DNA from: Bradyrhizobium iriomotense
GTDB taxonomy: Bacteria; Pseudomonadota; Alphaproteobacteria; Rhizobiales; Xanthobacteraceae
Assembly: GCF_018129405.1 (NCBI RefSeq)
Contig: NZ_JAFCLP010000001.1
Coordinates: 558,001 to 622,000, forward strand
Direction of reading: 5' to 3'
DNA length: 64,000 nucleotides
Positions 60,075-64,000 of this stretch are shown here, one piece after another. The stretch's first letter is position 1. The number at the start of each line of letters is the position of its first letter. Made by a program: the position numbers and the translations under genes. The notes beneath the pieces were generated by a model. That model was given only the letters and a program-made list of their open reading frames with translations, had not been told where the DNA came from and made no database searches.

Positions 60075-61619
60075 TCAAATCTTCCGTCCCGCCTGCTCCC
60101 AATAGGGATCGCGCAGGCGGCGCTTGAAGATCTTTCCGGAGTCTTCGCGCGGCAGCTCGGTGCGGATCTCGATGTGTTTTGGCACTTTGTAATCGGCGAG
60201 CGAGGTCTTCAATCGCGCACGGACAGCCGACGCATCGAGCGTGACGCCGGCTTGCGGCTCGACCACAGCCATCAGCGCCTCGCCGAATTCCGCATCGGGG
60301 ATGCCGAACACCGCACAATCATGCACGCCTGATACGGCGTGCAGCACGGATTCGATCTCGGCCGGATAGATGTTGACGCCGCCCGAGATCACCATGTCGC
60401 GCTTGCGGTCGCAAATGAAGACGTAGCCGTCCTCGTCGATATAGCCGACATCGCCGGAGGTGATGAAGCCGTCGCGGTCGATCTCGGCGCGCTTCTCCGG
60501 CTTGTTGTGGTAGGTGAAATCGGCAAGCTCCGCCATGCGGGAATAGATTTCGCCGATCTCGCCGACGCCGAGCACCCGGCCGTCCTCGCCGAGGAAACGA
60601 AGCTCGGCACCGGGCGAGATCTTGCCGACGGTGCCGGGTTTCTTCAGCGCGTCCTCGGAGGTCGCGAAGGTGACCGCGCTGGATTCGGTCGAGCCGTAGA
60701 ATTCGTAGATCACCGGCCCCCACCATTCGATCATGGCGCGCTTGATGTCGGCCGGGCATGGCGCGGCGGCATGGATGACATGGCGCAAGGAAGATACGTC
60801 GTACTTCCTGCGCACCTCTTCCGGCAGCTTCATCAGGCGGATGAACATGGTCGGCACCATGAAGATGGTGTCGATCCTGTAGCGCTGGATGAGTTCGAGA
60901 AACTCTTCCGCCTCGAACCGCGGCATCAGCACCAGCGCGCCGCCGAGCTTGCCGGCGCGGATGCCGAACGAGTTCGGCGCGGAATGATAGAGCGGGCCCG
61001 GCAATAGCGCGCGGGCGTCCGGCTTGAGCCCGTAGATCATCGCGCGCATGCGTTCGCCGGCAGCCTGCTGCTCCGGCGTCGGCGCGTTGCGCCGCACGCC
61101 CTTGGGATGGCCTGTCGTACCCGAGGTGTAGATCATGTTCATGGGCTGCGGCACGATCGGGCCGTCATAGGGCCGCTGCTGCGCGAGCCAGGATTCGAAA
61201 TCGATCGCGAAGTCCGGGGTCTTCAACTGATCCGGATCGATCCTGTAGTTGGACAGGATCTCCGGCGGTGTCGGCACGCTGAGCACCGTGACCCCTTTGG
61301 GAACCGCATCGCGCAAGCCATGCAGCATGTCGGCATGCCCGATCAGCACGGACGTGCCGGTGTCGTTCAGGATGTAGTTGATCTCCTCCGGTTTGAAGTG
61401 CCAGTTGATCGGCACGCCATAGGCCCCGAGCCGCATCGCGGCGTAGGCGGCTTCGAGGAAAGCGATGTCGTTGCGCATGAGTATGCAGACGCAGTCGCCC
61501 TGGCGGACGCCGATTGTGGCGAGGCCGGAGGCAATGCGATCGGCGCGATTGGTGACCTCCGCATGGGAACGGCGGCGCTCGGCGGAGACGATGCCAAGGA
61601 AGTGGGACGTTTCGCTCAT
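60075..61619 (-). CDS. AMP-dependent acyl-CoA ligase
   Basis: This 514-residue adenylate-forming enzyme activates a carboxylic acid to its CoA ester. The P-loop YTSGTTGHPKGV, the YGSTESS motif, the SGDVGYIDEDGYVFICDRKRD hinge region and the catalytic Lys near SGKIFKRRL are all present. Substrate class is unclear; neighbours point to fatty or branched acids. The start is ATG at 61619. It is downstream of a crotonase gene, with a palindromic repeat (61645-61745) in the 133-base gap. Confidence 0.92.
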   Translation of the reverse strand: MSETSHFLGIVSAERRRSHAEVTNRADRIASGLATIGVRQGDCVCILMRNDIAFLEAAYAAMRLGAYGVPINWHFKPEEINYILNDTGTSVLIGHADMLHGLRDAVPKGVTVLSVPTPPEILSNYRIDPDQLKTPDFAIDFESWLAQQRPYDGPIVPQPMNMIYTSGTTGHPKGVRRNAPTPEQQAAGERMRAMIYGLKPDARALLPGPLYHSAPNSFGIRAGKLGGALVLMPRFEAEEFLELIQRYRIDTIFMVPTMFIRLMKLPEEVRRKYDVSSLRHVIHAAAPCPADIKRAMIEWWGPVIYEFYGSTESSAVTFATSEDALKKPGTVGKISPGAELRFLGEDGRVLGVGEIGEIYSRMAELADFTYHNKPEKRAEIDRDGFITSGDVGYIDEDGYVFICDRKRDMVISGGVNIYPAEIESVLHAVSGVHDCAVFGIPDAEFGEALMAVVEPQAGVTLDASAVRARLKTSLADYKVPKHIEIRTELPREDSGKIFKRRLRDPYWEQAGRKI

Positions 61620-61644
61620 TTTTGTTTTTCTTTGTTGTTACGTT

Positions 61645-61745
61645 GTCATTCCGGGATGGTCCGAAGGACCAGACCCGGAATCTCGAGGTTCTCAGGTGCG
61701 CAATTGCGCACCATAGTTCGATGCTGCGCATCGCCCCGGAACGAC
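61645..61745. repeat. Palindromic repeat, GTCRTTCCGGG type, copy 4
   Basis: A 101-base copy of the family at 39348, 48680 and 50936, with an internal AGGTGCGCAATTGCGCACC palindrome. It lies between codirectional crotonase and ligase genes. Confidence 0.88.
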
Positions 61746-61752
61746 GGAGAGA

Positions 61753-62562
61753 TCAATCCGCAAACTTCGGCGCACGCTTCTCCAGATTGGCGCGCACCGC
61801 CTCGGTCTGGTTCGCACTGCCGATCAGCTTCTGCTGCTCGACGGACTCGGCGAGCAGCGCGGGGCCCGGATCGACCGAGAGATTGTTGAGGAGACGCTTG
61901 GCCGCACGGATCGCATCGGGGCTTTTTCCCGCGATCTCGCGTGCGACTTCGAGCGCGCTCGCGCGCGGATCATCGCAGATGCGCGTGGCAAGGCCGTAGG
62001 TCATCGCCTCCTGGGCAGAGAAGATGCGGCCGGTGTAGGTGAGATCGCGCAAAATGTCTTCGCGCACCAGCGAGGCCAGGATCGGCGTGCCCGCCATATC
62101 AGGCACGAGGCCCCATTTGATCTCCATCACCGACATCCGCGCATCCGGGCTGAGAAAGCGCATGTCGGCGCCGAGCGAGAGCTGGAAGCCGCCGCCGAAG
62201 GCGACGCCGTGCACGGCCGCGATCACCGGAACCGGAAGCTGGCGCCAGCCCCATACCGCCTGTTGCGGAAAGTTTGCCTGGCCGTGCGTGCGCACGGTGA
62301 GGTCGCGATTTTCGCCACCCGGAATTCCATTGCCGCCCTTCTCCTTCATGGCGGCAAAACGCCCCATATCGAGACCGGCGCAGAAGGCGCGGCCTTCACC
62401 GGACAACACGACGGCGCGTACGCTCTTGTCGTTCGAAAGCCGGTCCGTTGCCGCGACAAGGGCCTCGAACATGGCCTGATCGAGCGCGTTCATCTTGTCC
62501 GCGCGCACCAGGCGCACGTCGGCGACGCCTTCCGAGATCGAGATCGAGACGCGCTCTTCCAT
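61753..62562 (-). CDS. Crotonase/enoyl-CoA hydratase family protein
   Basis: This 269-residue protein has the crotonase oxyanion motifs (SGEGRAFCAGLDMGRF and HGVAFGGGFQLSLGADMRF) and a candidate catalytic Glu in MEIKWGLVPDM. It hydrates enoyl-CoAs or performs a related crotonase reaction; only one of the two usual catalytic Glu residues is obvious, so the exact reaction is open. It is divergent from the dienoyl-reductase-like SDR gene, with a 104-base shared control region. Confidence 0.88.
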   Translation of the reverse strand: MEERVSISISEGVADVRLVRADKMNALDQAMFEALVAATDRLSNDKSVRAVVLSGEGRAFCAGLDMGRFAAMKEKGGNGIPGGENRDLTVRTHGQANFPQQAVWGWRQLPVPVIAAVHGVAFGGGFQLSLGADMRFLSPDARMSVMEIKWGLVPDMAGTPILASLVREDILRDLTYTGRIFSAQEAMTYGLATRICDDPRASALEVAREIAGKSPDAIRAAKRLLNNLSVDPGPALLAESVEQQKLIGSANQTEAVRANLEKRAPKFAD

Positions 62563-62666
62563 GGATGAATTCTCCCTGTTCTTGTTCGGTGCCGCTTTAC
62601 AGAAGGCTGACGGCCGGATTTAGTCAATCGACCAATTAACTGACAATCCGTACGGGAGAAACGGCG

Positions 62667-63539
62667 ATGTTCAAGGAAAATCTTCTGGCCGGACGGCGCA
62701 TTCTCGTGACCGGCGGCGGCACCGGGCTCGGCAAGTCGATGGCGGCGCGCTTCCTGCAGCTCGGCGCCGAGGTCCACATCTGCGGCCGGCGCAAGATCGT
62801 GTGCGACGAGACCGCGACCGAATTGATGGACCTCTATGGCGGCCGCGTCACCAGCCACGGCGTCGACATCCGCAACGCGCTCGCGGTCGACGAGATGATC
62901 GAGACCATCTTTCGCGACGGTCCCCTCACCGACCTCATCAACAACGCCGCCGGCAATTTCATCTCGCGGTCAGAAGAGCTCTCGCCGCGCGGCTTCGATG
63001 CGGTCGCCAATATCGTCATGCACGGCACGTTCTACGTCACGCACGCGATCGGCAAGCGCTGGATCGCGTTGAAGCAGCCCGGCAATGTCGTCTCCATCAC
63101 GGTGACGTGGGTGCGCAACGGCTCTCCTTACGTGGTGCCGTCGGCGATGAGCAAATCGGCGATCCACGCCATGACGATGTCGCTCGCGACCGAATGGGGC
63201 CGCTACGGCATCCGCCTCAACACCATCGCGCCGGGCGAGATCCCGACCGAGGGCATGAGCAAGCGCATCAAGCCGGGCGACGAGGCCGGCGCGCGCACCA
63301 AGGCGATGAACCCGATGGGCCGCGTCGGCACCATGGAGGAGTTGCAGAACCTTGCGGTGTTCCTGATCTCCGGCGGCTGCGACTGGATCAACGGCGAGAC
63401 CATCGCCATGGACGGCGGCCAGGCGCTCGCCATGGGCGGCAATTTCTACCAACTCCGCGACTGGAGCGACGACGACTGGAAGACCGCGCGCGAGAGCATC
63501 ATGGCGCAGAACGAGAAGGACCGGGCGAAGCGGGGGTAA
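62667..63539 (+). CDS. SDR oxidoreductase, 2,4-dienoyl-CoA reductase-like
   Basis: This 290-residue SDR has VTGGGTGLGKSMAARF for cofactor and LINNAAGNF. Instead of the usual YxxxK it has VVPSAMSKSAIHAM, where Lys is kept and Ser takes the Tyr position, as in mitochondrial-type 2,4-dienoyl-CoA reductases, followed by EWGRYGIRLNTIAPGEIPTEG. It would reduce dienoyl-CoA during unsaturated fatty acid oxidation. CGGGAG precedes the ATG. An AT-rich stretch (CCAATTAACTGACAATC) upstream may be an operator. Confidence 0.9.
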   Translation: MFKENLLAGRRILVTGGGTGLGKSMAARFLQLGAEVHICGRRKIVCDETATELMDLYGGRVTSHGVDIRNALAVDEMIETIFRDGPLTDLINNAAGNFISRSEELSPRGFDAVANIVMHGTFYVTHAIGKRWIALKQPGNVVSITVTWVRNGSPYVVPSAMSKSAIHAMTMSLATEWGRYGIRLNTIAPGEIPTEGMSKRIKPGDEAGARTKAMNPMGRVGTMEELQNLAVFLISGGCDWINGETIAMDGGQALAMGGNFYQLRDWSDDDWKTARESIMAQNEKDRAKRG

Positions 63540-63546
63540 TACGCCT

Positions 63547-63586
63547 CCCCGCTGTCGTCCTGGCGAAAGCCAGGACGACAGCGGGG
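63547..63586. terminator. 18-bp perfect hairpin with GAAA loop
   Basis: CCCCGCTGTCGTCCTGGC pairs fully with its complement around GAAA, 7 bases after the SDR stop. There is no T-run. It is either a terminator or a palindromic element; the following ligase gene starts 72 bases later. Confidence 0.6.
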
Positions 63587-63658
63587 CCCCCATCTTGTCT
63601 TCACCCGCGGATGACGCCACACTCCCCGCATAAAAAACAAAACGCCCACGGGAGAAAC

Positions 63659-64000
63659 ATGTCCACACAGCCATTGGCTGACCTCGCCGACATGGTGCGC
63701 GAGCGCGCGAGGAGCCGCGGCAGCGCCATTGCATATGAGTTCGAGGGCCGCGCCACCAGCTTCGCGGAATTCGACGTCAAGACCAGCAAGGTCGCGAACG
63801 CGCTTGTAGCCATGGGCGTGAAGAAGGGTGATCGCATCGCCTATCTCGGCAAGAACAGCGATCTCTATTTCGAGCTGCTGCTGGGCGCGATGAAGGCCGG
63901 CGTGGTGATGGCGCCGGTGAACTGGCGGCTCGCAGCGCCGGAGGTCGCCTTCATCGTCTCGGATTGCAGGGCGCCGGTGCTGTTCGTCGGGCCGGAGTTC
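63659..64000 (+). CDS. AMP-dependent acyl-CoA ligase, 3'-truncated by the window edge
   Basis: The first 114 residues of an adenylate-forming ligase are visible: a helical N-terminus, then FAEFDVKTSKVANALVAMGV and KKGDRIAYLGKNSDLYFELL, followed by AGVVMAPVNWRL, all typical of the N-terminal lobe. GGGAGAA precedes the ATG. It is codirectional with the dienoyl-reductase-like SDR and is distinct from the ligase at 60075-61619. Catalytic motifs lie beyond the window. Confidence 0.88.
   Translation, partial: MSTQPLADLADMVRERARSRGSAIAYEFEGRATSFAEFDVKTSKVANALVAMGVKKGDRIAYLGKNSDLYFELLLGAMKAGVVMAPVNWRLAAPEVAFIVSDCRAPVLFVGPEF

Noticed and set aside
18411-63586. CRISPR array or tandem repeat interpretation of the intergenic repeats
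   Set aside because: Copies are dispersed, palindromic and of several unrelated types; no regular repeat-spacer spacing and no cas genes.

Overview
The window is GC-rich alphaproteobacterial chromosome, most likely Bradyrhizobium or a close relative. I base this on a hopanoid 2-methylase (HpnP) gene, tandem chemoreceptors, several families of palindromic intergenic repeats of the kind that litter Bradyrhizobium/Rhodopseudomonas genomes, a FixK/FNR-type box, and many acyl-CoA and aromatic catabolism genes. No rRNA, tRNA, CRISPR array, transposase or integrase was seen.

Layout. 0-8 kb: the 3' end of an unknown gene, then a minus-strand block with eutB, hpnP, eutC, an MMPL/RND exporter and a methyltransferase. 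The hopanoid C-2 methylase sits between the two subunits of ethanolamine ammonia-lyase, and both enzymes depend on cobalamin. 8-9.8 kb: a chemoreceptor. 9.9-17 kb: an accessory-looking stretch with a tandemly duplicated GT-C-like membrane protein (the upstream regions are duplicated too), DoxX, a 49-residue membrane peptide and two orphan ABC substrate-binding proteins. 17-24 kb: acyl-CoA dehydrogenase, a LivK-type binding protein, HdeD (preceded by a FixK-like box), a Rieske-FAD reductase, an epoxide-hydrolase-like enzyme and an HD-domain protein. 24.4-31.1 kb: a three-gene operon of two transglutaminase-fold proteins around a circularly permuted ATP-grasp/alpha-E protein. This is a predicted peptide-ligation or modification system without an assigned substrate.

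31.3-33.1 kb: a PAS protein overlapping an MCP signalling protein, like an Aer receptor split in two. 33.3-43.2 kb: the homoprotocatechuate meta-cleavage genes (hpaI, hpaR, hpaH, hpaF, hpaE, hpaD and a single-domain hpaG-like gene) with a UxaA/GarD-type dehydratase and a TPP enzyme. A perfect 16-bp palindrome lies inside the likely hpaH promoter. 43.3-44.7 kb: two 2-oxoglutarate dioxygenases, AlkB and a prolyl-hydroxylase-like protein. 44.9-50.9 kb: DUF2848/amidase on one strand and a DUF35/thiolase/SDR set plus an SMP-30 lactonase on the other. 51-53.8 kb: PEP carboxylase.

53.9-58.4 kb: a second accessory stretch. It has a roughly 0.6-kb structured noncoding block, a DUF1127 gene with a 10-codon leader, a PobA-like monooxygenase, and a 1.5-kb segment bounded by a duplicated 3' end of yccF. 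58.4-64 kb: yccF, a rhomboid protease and a fatty-acid module (acyl-CoA ligase, crotonase, dienoyl-CoA-reductase-like SDR, and a second ligase cut by the window end).

Functionally, the window is dominated by catabolism that ends in pyruvate, succinate and acyl-CoA, fed back through PEP carboxylase, and by envelope biology (hopanoids, RND export, GT-C proteins). Start codons were re-chosen where a Shine-Dalgarno sequence or family length argued for it. All functional calls rest on motifs and family memory, not on database searches.
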